From NCBI RefSeq assembly GCF_016595235.1, contig NZ_JAENHL010000008.1, positions 1,076,624-1,140,623 of the forward strand: 64,000 bases of DNA. Reading direction: 5' to 3'. The notes under the pieces are model-generated. The model was not told the origin of the DNA, did no database searches, and saw nothing but the letters and a program-made list of their open reading frames with translations. The DNA is from Taklimakanibacter albus (lineage in GTDB: Bacteria > Pseudomonadota > Alphaproteobacteria > Rhizobiales > Aestuariivirgaceae). A program made the position numbers and the translations under genes. Below are positions 52,609-60,383 of the stretch, one piece after another. Each line of letters starts with the position of its first letter. Position 1 is the first letter of the stretch.

Positions 52609-53106
52609 ATGGTGCGCGAGAACGAGATTCGTGCGGGTGAAACCACCATCGACTTTCCATCCCGAACGGATGCCGGCGTGACTTTCATCGGGCGCATCAA
52701 TACGCCCTGGACGTCGCGCCTAACCTGTCCGCGGCAAGGCCGGCCCGATGGGCCGGTCTGCAGCATGACGATCTTCCCACCCTGGGAGCAAGCGCTTGAC
52801 GGGATTGAGCACTTCGAGCGTCTGGAAGTTCTCTACTGGCTGCATCTGTCGCGCCGCGACCTCGTGCGGCAAAGCCCCGCCAATGATGGCAGCGCGCGCG
52901 GGACCTTCGCCTTGCGCTCACCGGCGCGCCCCAATCCGATCGGCACCTCGATCGTCAGGCTGGTGGAGCGGCAAGGCGCGGTGCTCAAGGTCCAAGGGCT
53001 GGATTGTCTCGATGACACACCGCTTCTCGATCTCAAGCCGGATCGCAGCCTTTTCACACCGATCGCGCCGCCGCAAGCCGGCGATTTCGAGATGCGGCAG
53101 GATTGA
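52609..53106 (+). CDS. trmO: tRNA (adenine37-N6)-methyltransferase TrmO-like
   Basis: A 165-residue beta-barrel protein of the TrmO/TsaA family, which methylates N6-threonylcarbamoyl-adenosine at tRNA position 37 with S-adenosylmethionine. The conserved [12 protein letters not shown] and LLDLKPD motifs are visible. Five bases separate it from the BTAD gene, indicating the same transcript. Length is shorter than the E. coli protein because it lacks the C-terminal domain, as is common. Confidence 0.87.
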   Translation: MVRENEIRAGETTIDFPSRTDAGVTFIGRINTPWTSRLTCPRQGRPDGPVCSMTIFPPWEQALDGIEHFERLEVLYWLHLSRRDLVRQSPANDGSARGTFALRSPARPNPIGTSIVRLVERQGAVLKVQGLDCLDDTPLLDLKPDRSLFTPIAPPQAGDFEMRQD

Positions 53107-53174
53107 GATGATCTCAGATCGTGATTGCCGATCGAGACTCATCGCGTTAATGAGGCCCAGCCGGGATCTATTTC

Positions 53175-53735
53175 ATGGACTTAACTAATGACATAAGCCG
53201 AGAGCCCGCCGCCGCTCAGCTGCGCGCGCGGACCCGCGGCCAACATGAGGCTGTGGACGCTCTCTATTCCCGTTATGACCTCGGAACTTGCGGGTCTTAT
53301 GGAGAGTTTCTTCAAGCGCAGTACCGAGCCGTTGCTGCAGCCGAGAAGGCACTGAAGGCTTTTCCCGCTCTTCCGACCTGGCGCCAACGCGCCGACCTTG
53401 TGGCGACTGACCTACGCTCCCTGGGTATCCCGCTTCCGGTTCCACTCAGCATTGATCTCTTGTCGTCACCTGCGCGAGCCCATGGGCTCCTCTATGTCAC
53501 GGAAGGCTCGCGGCTTGGCGGACGACTGTTGCTTCGCGCAGTTGCCGACGATCTTCCAACACGCTTCTTGGAAGACGGGCATCATCCCGGCGAATGGCGG
53601 CGGCTGCTGGCTGCCTGCGATCAGTTCGCCAATGAACACACAGGAGCGATTGAAGACATGCTTGCGGGCGCGGAAGCGGGCTTCCATCTCTTCGCCGAAG
53701 CGGCGGTGGTCACGGTGCCGGGCGCGGCACGGTGA
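53175..53735 (+). CDS. bphO: Heme oxygenase, biliverdin-producing (BphO-like)
   Basis: A 186-residue helical enzyme that opens heme to biliverdin, CO and iron. The proximal iron ligand is His24 in RGQHEAVDAL. The distal helix Gly-rich segment appears as YVTEGSRLGGRLLLR, with normal spacing. Its last 26 bases overlap the 3' end of the convergent bacteriophytochrome gene, whose chromophore is biliverdin, so the two are functionally linked. Confidence 0.87.
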   Translation: MDLTNDISREPAAAQLRARTRGQHEAVDALYSRYDLGTCGSYGEFLQAQYRAVAAAEKALKAFPALPTWRQRADLVATDLRSLGIPLPVPLSIDLLSSPARAHGLLYVTEGSRLGGRLLLRAVADDLPTRFLEDGHHPGEWRRLLAACDQFANEHTGAIEDMLAGAEAGFHLFAEAAVVTVPGAAR

Positions 53736-55827
53736 TGACGGTGCGGAGGCCCGGATTGTTGTCGTAAAATTCGAGCTTGCCCGAAACACGTTGAACCAAT
53801 GCCTCGATCATGCGCGAGCCGAACCCCTGTCCGACCGCCTCGCGCCTGCCCTTGCCCTGGTCCGATACGACCAGCCAGTAAGCCACGGCGTCGGCGGACA
53901 GGACAATATTGATGGGACCTGCCGCGCCCTCATAGGCGTATTTCTGCGCGTTTATGATAAGCTCCGTCAGAACGAGTCCCAAGGAAACAGCGTGTGTTGC
54001 GGGAACGCCCACATGGTTCAGTTCCAAGGCAAACTGATCGCTCCATTCCGCGCCCATCGAGGTCTTGAGCTCGTTGCACAATTCGGCAAGATGTTGAGCC
54101 AGATTCACTGTCTGCGGCTGATCATCCTTGTAAAGCCGCTTATGAACCAGACCGACCGCAACGATCCGGCGCTGTGCCTCGGAAAGATGCACCGAGACTT
54201 CCGCATTTTCGGTCGAGCGCATCTGCAAGTTCAGATAGGCGGAAACCAGTTGCAAGCTGTTCTGGACCCGGTGATTGATCTCCCCGATGAGATAGTCCTT
54301 ATCGGTGACCAGGCGCCGCAGCATTTCCTGCTGATGAGCCTCGTTCAACATCTGCCGCAAACGGGCAGCCGCGGACATCTCCGCTTCGGTCCAAGGCTCG
54401 GAACGGCCGCGTTCAATCTCTTTCCAGGATTCGAAGGATGCGCGGGGTGACAAGGGGATTGAAGGATTTCCCGGTCCTGCTTTATGCGGGTTACCGGCCC
54501 AGTTCACCTCCTCAAGCAGCTCAGGTCGGAACCAAAGCAGCCAGATATCGTGGTTTGCCGGCAGTGAAAAGGCAACGAGGCCGCTGGCGATCTCCTGATA
54601 CGCCGTCGCCGCGGGAAATTCCACCCGGAGCTCGCGGTTACCGAAAAGCGGCACGTCAGTTTCGCGCAACCAGACGACAAGCGCCCGGATGAAATCATCC
54701 GGAGGCACAGCATCGAAGCGATGAACCACCGAGCCGATACATATCGCCAACCCCGATGCACCAAGTATTGCACGAAGCTTTGGCCCCGCCTCGGCGAGGA
54801 ATGCCGCCAGTGAGGACCTGTCGGAGATCAGCGCGGCCAGATCATCCTGTTCCTGCCTCAGTCGCGTCATCTGACGATGATTGCTGGCCTCCTGCTTGGC
54901 CTTGATCTGCCGGGCCAAGCCACCCGCCAGGGTGCGCGCGATCAATCGCGTCTCATAGCCAAGACGGCGCGGCGTCAGATGATGGCAAGCGATCAGCCCC
55001 CACAGGACTCCGTCTATCACGATCGAAACGGACGCCGAAGCGGCGAGTTTCATGTTGCGGAGATACTGAACGTGAATGGGAGAAACACTTCGCAACGCCA
55101 CGTCACTCAAATCGAGCGCGGCAAGATCCGCGGAAGCGGGCCGCAAGGGTTGTGGCAGATAATTCACATCGGGGATGCAGCGTACGCGATTGCGGACATA
55201 AAGCGCTCTCGCCTGAGCGGGAATGTCCGACGCGGGAAAACGATGATTGAGAAAGGTCGACAGCCCGGGATCACGCGCTTCCCCGACCACTGTACCGGTG
55301 CCATCTTCGAGGAATCTGTAGACCATCACGCGGTCGAAACCAGTCAGAGTCCGGAAAATCTTCGCTGCCACGGCGCACAGCGAGGTCAGGTCCTCGGCAG
55401 CCTCGAATGCAGCACCGCTCTGGTCCAGCCAGTCGAGCGTCGGCGTCAGTGCTCCCCTGTTCTCATCGACAGGTTCGAGCTCGACCAGAAGCAGACCCGC
55501 GGCACGATGGCAGGAGAGCGCAAAACGCTCGCTTCTGCCCGCTATTTCCGCGAGCTGGTAGGAGGCAAGCACTTGCTGCGCCGGTGCATTCAGCGTGACT
55601 ACTCCCTCCCGGCCTATTACACTTTCGAGCGGCTGATCCAGCCAGTCGCGGGCCAGCCTGTCCTCGATCTGTCCCGCACCGCCAATGATGCGCGATGTCG
55701 CGGAATCCGCAATCAACAGAAGGCCGTGGGGCTGAATGGAACCGGGGATATGGATAGGCTCCCGGTCGCAAGCGCTGGAACCCAAGGATGGAGCCGGATC
55801 AACGGAAGCAGAGGGAACTCGGATCAT
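53710..55827 (-). CDS. bphP: Bacteriophytochrome histidine kinase
   Basis: A 705-residue red/far-red photoreceptor. An N-terminal Cys20 in SSACDREPIHIPGSIQPHG is the biliverdin attachment site, followed by PAS, a GAF domain with FPASDIPAQARALY, a PHY domain, and an HWE/HisKA_2-type kinase (GEINHRVQNSLQLVSAYLNL) with an HATPase region. The ATG at 55827 is chosen over the preceding TTG. No response regulator gene is adjacent. Convergent overlap with the heme oxygenase gene supports a photoreceptor/chromophore pair. Confidence 0.92.
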   Translation of the reverse strand: MIRVPSASVDPAPSLGSSACDREPIHIPGSIQPHGLLLIADSATSRIIGGAGQIEDRLARDWLDQPLESVIGREGVVTLNAPAQQVLASYQLAEIAGRSERFALSCHRAAGLLLVELEPVDENRGALTPTLDWLDQSGAAFEAAEDLTSLCAVAAKIFRTLTGFDRVMVYRFLEDGTGTVVGEARDPGLSTFLNHRFPASDIPAQARALYVRNRVRCIPDVNYLPQPLRPASADLAALDLSDVALRSVSPIHVQYLRNMKLAASASVSIVIDGVLWGLIACHHLTPRRLGYETRLIARTLAGGLARQIKAKQEASNHRQMTRLRQEQDDLAALISDRSSLAAFLAEAGPKLRAILGASGLAICIGSVVHRFDAVPPDDFIRALVVWLRETDVPLFGNRELRVEFPAATAYQEIASGLVAFSLPANHDIWLLWFRPELLEEVNWAGNPHKAGPGNPSIPLSPRASFESWKEIERGRSEPWTEAEMSAAARLRQMLNEAHQQEMLRRLVTDKDYLIGEINHRVQNSLQLVSAYLNLQMRSTENAEVSVHLSEAQRRIVAVGLVHKRLYKDDQPQTVNLAQHLAELCNELKTSMGAEWSDQFALELNHVGVPATHAVSLGLVLTELIINAQKYAYEGAAGPINIVLSADAVAYWLVVSDQGKGRREAVGQGFGSRMIEALVQRVSGKLEFYDNNPGLRTVITVPRPAP

Positions 55828-55940
55828 CAATTGTCAGCCGAAACTCGAACTAATGGCGCATCTGTCCCGTGTATACGAGTTTCAGTTGCCAAGGCAAATT
55901 CGATTGCCGGTGCTGATGGCCGGGCAGGAATTGAGTTCGT

Positions 55941-57032
55941 CTAGATTCGCTTCAGTATCGCATTGTTCAAAGCCTCGCCGTTCTCGCCATTCGACATGAC
56001 GATCTTGCCCCGCCGCTTGCGCGGGTTGGCGACATAGATGGCGCGGAAGCCCCAGTTGACGCCGCTGTGATTGATCATGCCGGCATTGTCGATGAAGACG
56101 CCCAAGCCCGCACCGCTCTTGACCGGCGTGATCATCTGGCGCGCCAGCTTCTTGGGCAGGAATGCACCGTCCTGGCCCGCGGCGGCTCCCACCAGCGCCA
56201 TCAGCATGCGGGCCAGATCGCCGGGTGTCGTCCACAGGCCAGCCGCCGCCATCTCAGGGTAAATGTGATAGTCCATGCGGACAGTCTCGCCCTTGTCGGT
56301 ATGTCCGAAGGCCAGCTTGCCGGACAGCGGCTGGCGCGGCTGCTGCATGGACGAATTTGACATGCCGAGCGGCTGCAGCACACGCTGCGCGACGACCTCG
56401 TGATAGGAGGTCGTCTCGATATCCAGAATCAGCCGCTGCAGGATCGTTATGCCGCCCCCCGAATAGCGGAACTTTCTTCCTGGCGGCGTATCGACGACGA
56501 TGGGTTGCGAATTCGCCGCCCCTTGCCCGTTCAGAATATCGATCACCGAGGGAATGACGTCGTCGCGCTCATAGCCGGCGAAGCCATGCACCGTCGTACC
56601 ACCGGTATGCGACAGCAGCATGCGGGCAGTGACCTTATCCGCACCGTTGCCGGTGACCTGCCAGCTGGTGAGGCGCCGGTTCACCGGCTCGTCCAGATCC
56701 AGCTTGCCGTCACGCGCCAGGCTCAGCACACAGAGCGCATTGGCCGTCTTGCTGATCGATGCGGCCTGGAATCGCGTTTCGGGCGTTGCGGGATCGCCTC
56801 CGGCCTTCTGGTGGCCATAGGCTGCCTCGAGGGTGATCTCATCGCCTTCGAAAGCCGCAACGCTCACCGCGGGAACGCGATATTTCCGCAGCAACGCCTC
56901 GACGTCCCCGCGGCCCGGCGACTTCGCCGCCGAGGCCGGCGACAGTGCGCCAAAACTCATGGCACCCATCCAGGCCGATCCGCCGACCAGAAAGCCACGC
57001 CTGCTCGCGCGGCCCAACCGCTGCCATGTCAT
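55941..57032 (-). CDS. Tat-exported serine hydrolase of the beta-lactamase/class C family (copy 1)
   Basis: A 363-residue periplasmic serine hydrolase. A twin-arginine signal (ASRRGFLVGG) leads to an ASAAKS cleavage region. The SxxK motif is SISK (residues about 93-96), the Tyr motif is YSGGG, and a late HxG-like segment is INHSGVNWGF. It resembles PF00144 penicillin-binding-like esterases and lactamases. Its 361-residue neighbour is clearly a duplicate. Substrate unknown. Confidence 0.85.
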   Translation of the reverse strand: MTWQRLGRASRRGFLVGGSAWMGAMSFGALSPASAAKSPGRGDVEALLRKYRVPAVSVAAFEGDEITLEAAYGHQKAGGDPATPETRFQAASISKTANALCVLSLARDGKLDLDEPVNRRLTSWQVTGNGADKVTARMLLSHTGGTTVHGFAGYERDDVIPSVIDILNGQGAANSQPIVVDTPPGRKFRYSGGGITILQRLILDIETTSYHEVVAQRVLQPLGMSNSSMQQPRQPLSGKLAFGHTDKGETVRMDYHIYPEMAAAGLWTTPGDLARMLMALVGAAAGQDGAFLPKKLARQMITPVKSGAGLGVFIDNAGMINHSGVNWGFRAIYVANPRKRRGKIVMSNGENGEALNNAILKRI

Positions 57033-57102
57033 GATATCCCGCCTGTCCCTGGAACTCGATCAAATGCCAGCAAACCGGCTTTGTGGCGGTTTGGCAAGAT
57101 GG

Positions 57103-58188
57103 TCAAAGACGCTTCAGCAAATCATTATAGACCATGTCGCCACGTTGGCCGTTCGCCATCACGATCTTGCCGCGTCGGGACTTAGGGTCGACGAAATAGA
57201 CGGCGCGAAAGCCCCAATTGGCGCCGTCGTGATGGATCAGCCCTTTGGAATTGATGAAGACTCCGAGTCCGGCACCGTTCTGCACCGATGTCATCATTTC
57301 AATGGCGAGAGTCCTCGGGATAAAGGCCCCTTCCTTACCCTCGGCGGAATCGAGCATCGCCATCAACATGCGGGCCAGATCGCCGGGCGTCGTCCACAGG
57401 CCGGCCGCCGCCATCTCGGGATAGATGAAATAATCCATGCGAATGACATCGCCATCGATCGTGTGACCGGAGGCCAGCTTGCCCTTGATCGACTGCAAAG
57501 GTTGCCGCATCGAGGAGTTCGACATGCCGAGCGGTTCGAGAACACGCCGCGCCACGGTCTCCTCATAGGGCGCCGCTTCGATTTCCGTGATGAGCTTCTG
57601 AAGGACGACGACGCCACCGCCCGAATATCGATATTGTCCCACCGGCGCGATCACTTCGATCCGCCGGGTATTCGCCGGCCTGACACCATCGAGGACCTCG
57701 TCCAGCCGCGGAATGACGTCGTCTCGCTGATAGCCCGGAAATCCAGCTATCGTCGTTCCCCCCGTATGGGAGAGCAGCATTCTGATCGTGACATTCTCCG
57801 CATCCTTACCGGTCAATCGCCAGCCGGACAGGCGCTTGTTCACCGGATCGTCCAGGCTGATCCTGCCGTCGCGCACCAGACTTAACACACAAAGCGCATT
57901 GACCGTCTTGCTGAGCGAAGCGGCCTGGAAGCGTGTCTCGGTCGTGATTTTCGCGCTATCCGCCTGCCGTCGCCCATGAGCGGCACAGAGCACGAGGCCG
58001 TCGCGGTCGAAAGTCGCGAAGCTCACGGCGGGAACTTTATATTTCCGGAGCAGAGCGGCAATGGCTGTCGCGGATGGCGATTTTGCCCAGGCCGGAGGAA
58101 CCGAGCCCCCGACCACATTACTCAACAGAGCGGATGCGCCAATCAGAAATCCCCGACGACTGACGCAGCTCGAACGCAGCGTTGTCAT
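57103..58188 (-). CDS. Tat-exported serine hydrolase of the beta-lactamase/class C family (copy 2)
   Basis: A 361-residue paralogue of the preceding gene product, with the same order: Tat signal (SRRGFLIGAS), SxxK as SLSK, YSGGG and a final IHHDGANWGF. The two proteins share long stretches such as GTTIAGFPGY or GTTVHGFAGY and FALLSHTGGTT-like segments, and differ most in the signal and surface loops. Seventy bases separate the two genes, so they probably arose by tandem duplication and are co-transcribed. Confidence 0.85.
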   Translation of the reverse strand: MTTLRSSCVSRRGFLIGASALLSNVVGGSVPPAWAKSPSATAIAALLRKYKVPAVSFATFDRDGLVLCAAHGRRQADSAKITTETRFQAASLSKTVNALCVLSLVRDGRISLDDPVNKRLSGWRLTGKDAENVTIRMLLSHTGGTTIAGFPGYQRDDVIPRLDEVLDGVRPANTRRIEVIAPVGQYRYSGGGVVVLQKLITEIEAAPYEETVARRVLEPLGMSNSSMRQPLQSIKGKLASGHTIDGDVIRMDYFIYPEMAAAGLWTTPGDLARMLMAMLDSAEGKEGAFIPRTLAIEMMTSVQNGAGLGVFINSKGLIHHDGANWGFRAVYFVDPKSRRGKIVMANGQRGDMVYNDLLKRL

Positions 58189-58271
58189 CTTATCTGCCTC
58201 TAGCCGACCCCCATCTCAAAAGAGCGGCTTTGCCGTCTCTTGGCAAGAGCGATCAGTGGTTGCAGTGATGA

Positions 58272-59294
58272 TCAGGGCTTCGCCGCGGTGGTGGGCGCCT
58301 TCGCCGGAATCGACTTCGGCACCCGCTTCAGCGTGATCTTGCCGGCCGGATCGATCAGATCGCCCTTCGGATCGGACATCGTCACATAGACATGGTTCGG
58401 CACTTCCGGCGGATAGGCCGGATGCAGATCCTGCGCATGGCCGATGACGGTTTCGCCCGCCTTCACCGTGTAACGGGTATTGGATTTGAGGGCCTGCTCG
58501 ATCTCGGGCGTCAGGCGCAGGAACGACACCGTTGCCCGGTATCCCTTGTCGTCGCGCAGGACGAGCCCTGCAAAATTATTGCGCGGATCCTCTTCCTTCT
58601 CCACCCAACCAGTCAGTGGCGCATAGACCGGCTCGTCGACCTTGGTGAGATATTCGGTGCCGCCGGCAAAGAAGAGCTTGGACTTATCGAGCCGGTCGGT
58701 GAGGAACGGGCCGCCGCCACCTTTCTGGCAGCACGGACGAATCTCGCCCGACTTGGTCGGCGCCTTCAGTGCCTTCTGCGCATCGGGATAGGCTACGCCC
58801 AGTTTTGCGTTGGGCGCGAGGAAGCGACGGAAGCCGTGCACGTCGCGGTCATCGATCTCGGCCTCGGTCAGGTCCTTGTTCTTCACATAGGCAGCGAAGC
58901 CGCTCAGCTGCTTGTCGCGGTCCGTCTGCGCCGGATCGGTTTCATCGCCGCGATATTTCTTGGATGGGTTCTTGGGGTCATAGGTGTAGGGGCCCTGCTT
59001 GTCGCGGCCGACCCTGGCATTGACACGGCAATCGCGGTCGGAGGTCAGATTGCAATAGCCGCGCTCGAGGTCACGGCCGAGCTTGCGGGCGCCACGGCCG
59101 ATCGCTTCCCCCGCATCCTCGGCGCCTTCCTTGACTGCCTTCCCGGCTTTCTTGGCGCCGCGCTCGATCGCCTTGCCGGTCTTGCGGACGCCCGTTCCGA
59201 TATCGCCCAACAGGTCAGCGCTGGCGGGGGCCACGTGCAGACCGGAAAAAACAATGAGAGCAGCACAGCATAGAGCGAGGCGGTTCAGGGACAT
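58272..59294 (-). CDS. Periplasmic protein with amphipathic repeats and degenerate M23-like domain
   Basis: A 340-residue exported protein (signal peptide ends near residue 26, PASA). Residues 28-80 are amphipathic repeats rich in Gly/Lys/Arg (GKAIERGAKKAGKAVKEGAE). Residues about 208-317 match the topology of LytM/M23 peptidases (APLTGWV at 225-231, AGETVIGHA at 279-287, NHVYVTM at 300-306), but the zinc ligands are gone: the HxxxD site has no His, and HxH is HVY. It is therefore likely to be non-catalytic, perhaps an activator or scaffold. Confidence 0.6.
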   Translation of the reverse strand: MSLNRLALCCAALIVFSGLHVAPASADLLGDIGTGVRKTGKAIERGAKKAGKAVKEGAEDAGEAIGRGARKLGRDLERGYCNLTSDRDCRVNARVGRDKQGPYTYDPKNPSKKYRGDETDPAQTDRDKQLSGFAAYVKNKDLTEAEIDDRDVHGFRRFLAPNAKLGVAYPDAQKALKAPTKSGEIRPCCQKGGGGPFLTDRLDKSKLFFAGGTEYLTKVDEPVYAPLTGWVEKEEDPRNNFAGLVLRDDKGYRATVSFLRLTPEIEQALKSNTRYTVKAGETVIGHAQDLHPAYPPEVPNHVYVTMSDPKGDLIDPAGKITLKRVPKSIPAKAPTTAAKP

Positions 59295-59505
59295 GGCGCT
59301 TCAACCTTTCGACTGCCGTTCTGAAATAAGGGTCGCATCTCCGTTTCGCGAATTCAATGTCGCAGCGGCAGGCAAGTTCCATCCACCCATATGTTGTGGA
59401 TTGAATTTAGTAACCGCCTAGTGTGTTTTCGGTTTGTTTCCGTAGAGGAACCAGGGTGCACAGGATACACTTTAATTAGAAGTCAGTTGGTCAGTGGTGA
59501 GTATC

Positions 59506-60375
59506 ATGGCAGTTCCCGGCCGCGCCTATTGGAAAGGCTTCCTCAGGCTCTCGCTCGTCTCCATCGGTGTGGCCGTCTACAACGCGGTCGATTCGACCTC
59601 CGAGATCAAATTCAATCAGATTCATAAGCCGACCGGCCAGCGGATCAACTATACCAAGACGGTAAAGGGCCTGGGTCCGATCGACAATGCCGACATCGTC
59701 AAGGCCTATGAGATCGACGAAGACACCTATGTGATGCTCGAACCGGAAGAGCTCGAGGCGATCAAGCTCGAAAGCAAGAAGACGCTCGATCTACAGCTCT
59801 TCGTCGACACCCAGGAAATCGATCCACGTTATTTCGAACGTCCCTATTACATCGTGCCGACCGATGAGCATTCGGTCGAAGGCTATCTCGTGATCCGCGA
59901 CGCGCTCAAGAAGAGCGGCAAGCTCGGCGTCGGCCAGGTGACCATGTCGGGACGCGAATATCTCGTCGCCGTCGGCCCCCTGGACAAGGGCCTCGGCATG
60001 CATGTGATGCGCTACGCCAACGAGATCAGGGCGGCGGGTCAGTATTTCTCCGACTTGCCGGATAAGAAGCTCGATGCGGAAATGGTGACCCTGGCGGGCG
60101 AGCTCATCGGCCGCAAGGCCACGGAGTTCAAACCCGAGCACTATAAAAACCATTATGCCATCGCGCTTCAGGAGCTGGTGCGCGAAAAGGCCAAAGGCCG
60201 CAAGATCGTCGCCACGGCGGAAGAGCGGCCGAGCGGCGCCAATGTCGTCGACCTCATGGACGCGCTGCGGCGCAGCGTGACGGACGACAAGCCGGCGAAG
60301 ACGGCCGGCGGCGCGCCGAAGAACGGCGGCGACAAATCGGCGGCGAAGAAGAAGGCCAGCGGCGGACGCCGTTAG
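59506..60375 (+). CDS. ku: Non-homologous end-joining protein Ku
   Basis: A 289-residue bacterial Ku, a ring-like homodimer that binds broken DNA ends. The family entry RAYWKGFLRLSLVSIGVAVY is clear, as is ENERPYYIVPTDEHSVEGY-like core sequence. The C-terminus is a Lys/Ala-rich basic tail (GDKSAAKKKASGGRR). ATG 59506 is chosen; GTGs at 59494 and 59497 are in frame. It is followed by ligD after eight bases, the usual NHEJ pair. Confidence 0.92.
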   Translation: MAVPGRAYWKGFLRLSLVSIGVAVYNAVDSTSEIKFNQIHKPTGQRINYTKTVKGLGPIDNADIVKAYEIDEDTYVMLEPEELEAIKLESKKTLDLQLFVDTQEIDPRYFERPYYIVPTDEHSVEGYLVIRDALKKSGKLGVGQVTMSGREYLVAVGPLDKGLGMHVMRYANEIRAAGQYFSDLPDKKLDAEMVTLAGELIGRKATEFKPEHYKNHYAIALQELVREKAKGRKIVATAEERPSGANVVDLMDALRRSVTDDKPAKTAGGAPKNGGDKSAAKKKASGGRR

Positions 60376-60383
60376 ACCGCTGA

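Noticed and set aside
59356-59380. Minus-strand GGAAC-16-CATT before the degenerate M23-like gene
   Set aside because: Only three of four bases of the -10 (CGTT) match and no EcfG gene is visible; too weak to annotate.
59447-59471. GGAAC element before ku as an EcfG-type general stress promoter
   Set aside because: The base run 16 positions downstream is CACT rather than CGTT, so the consensus is not met.
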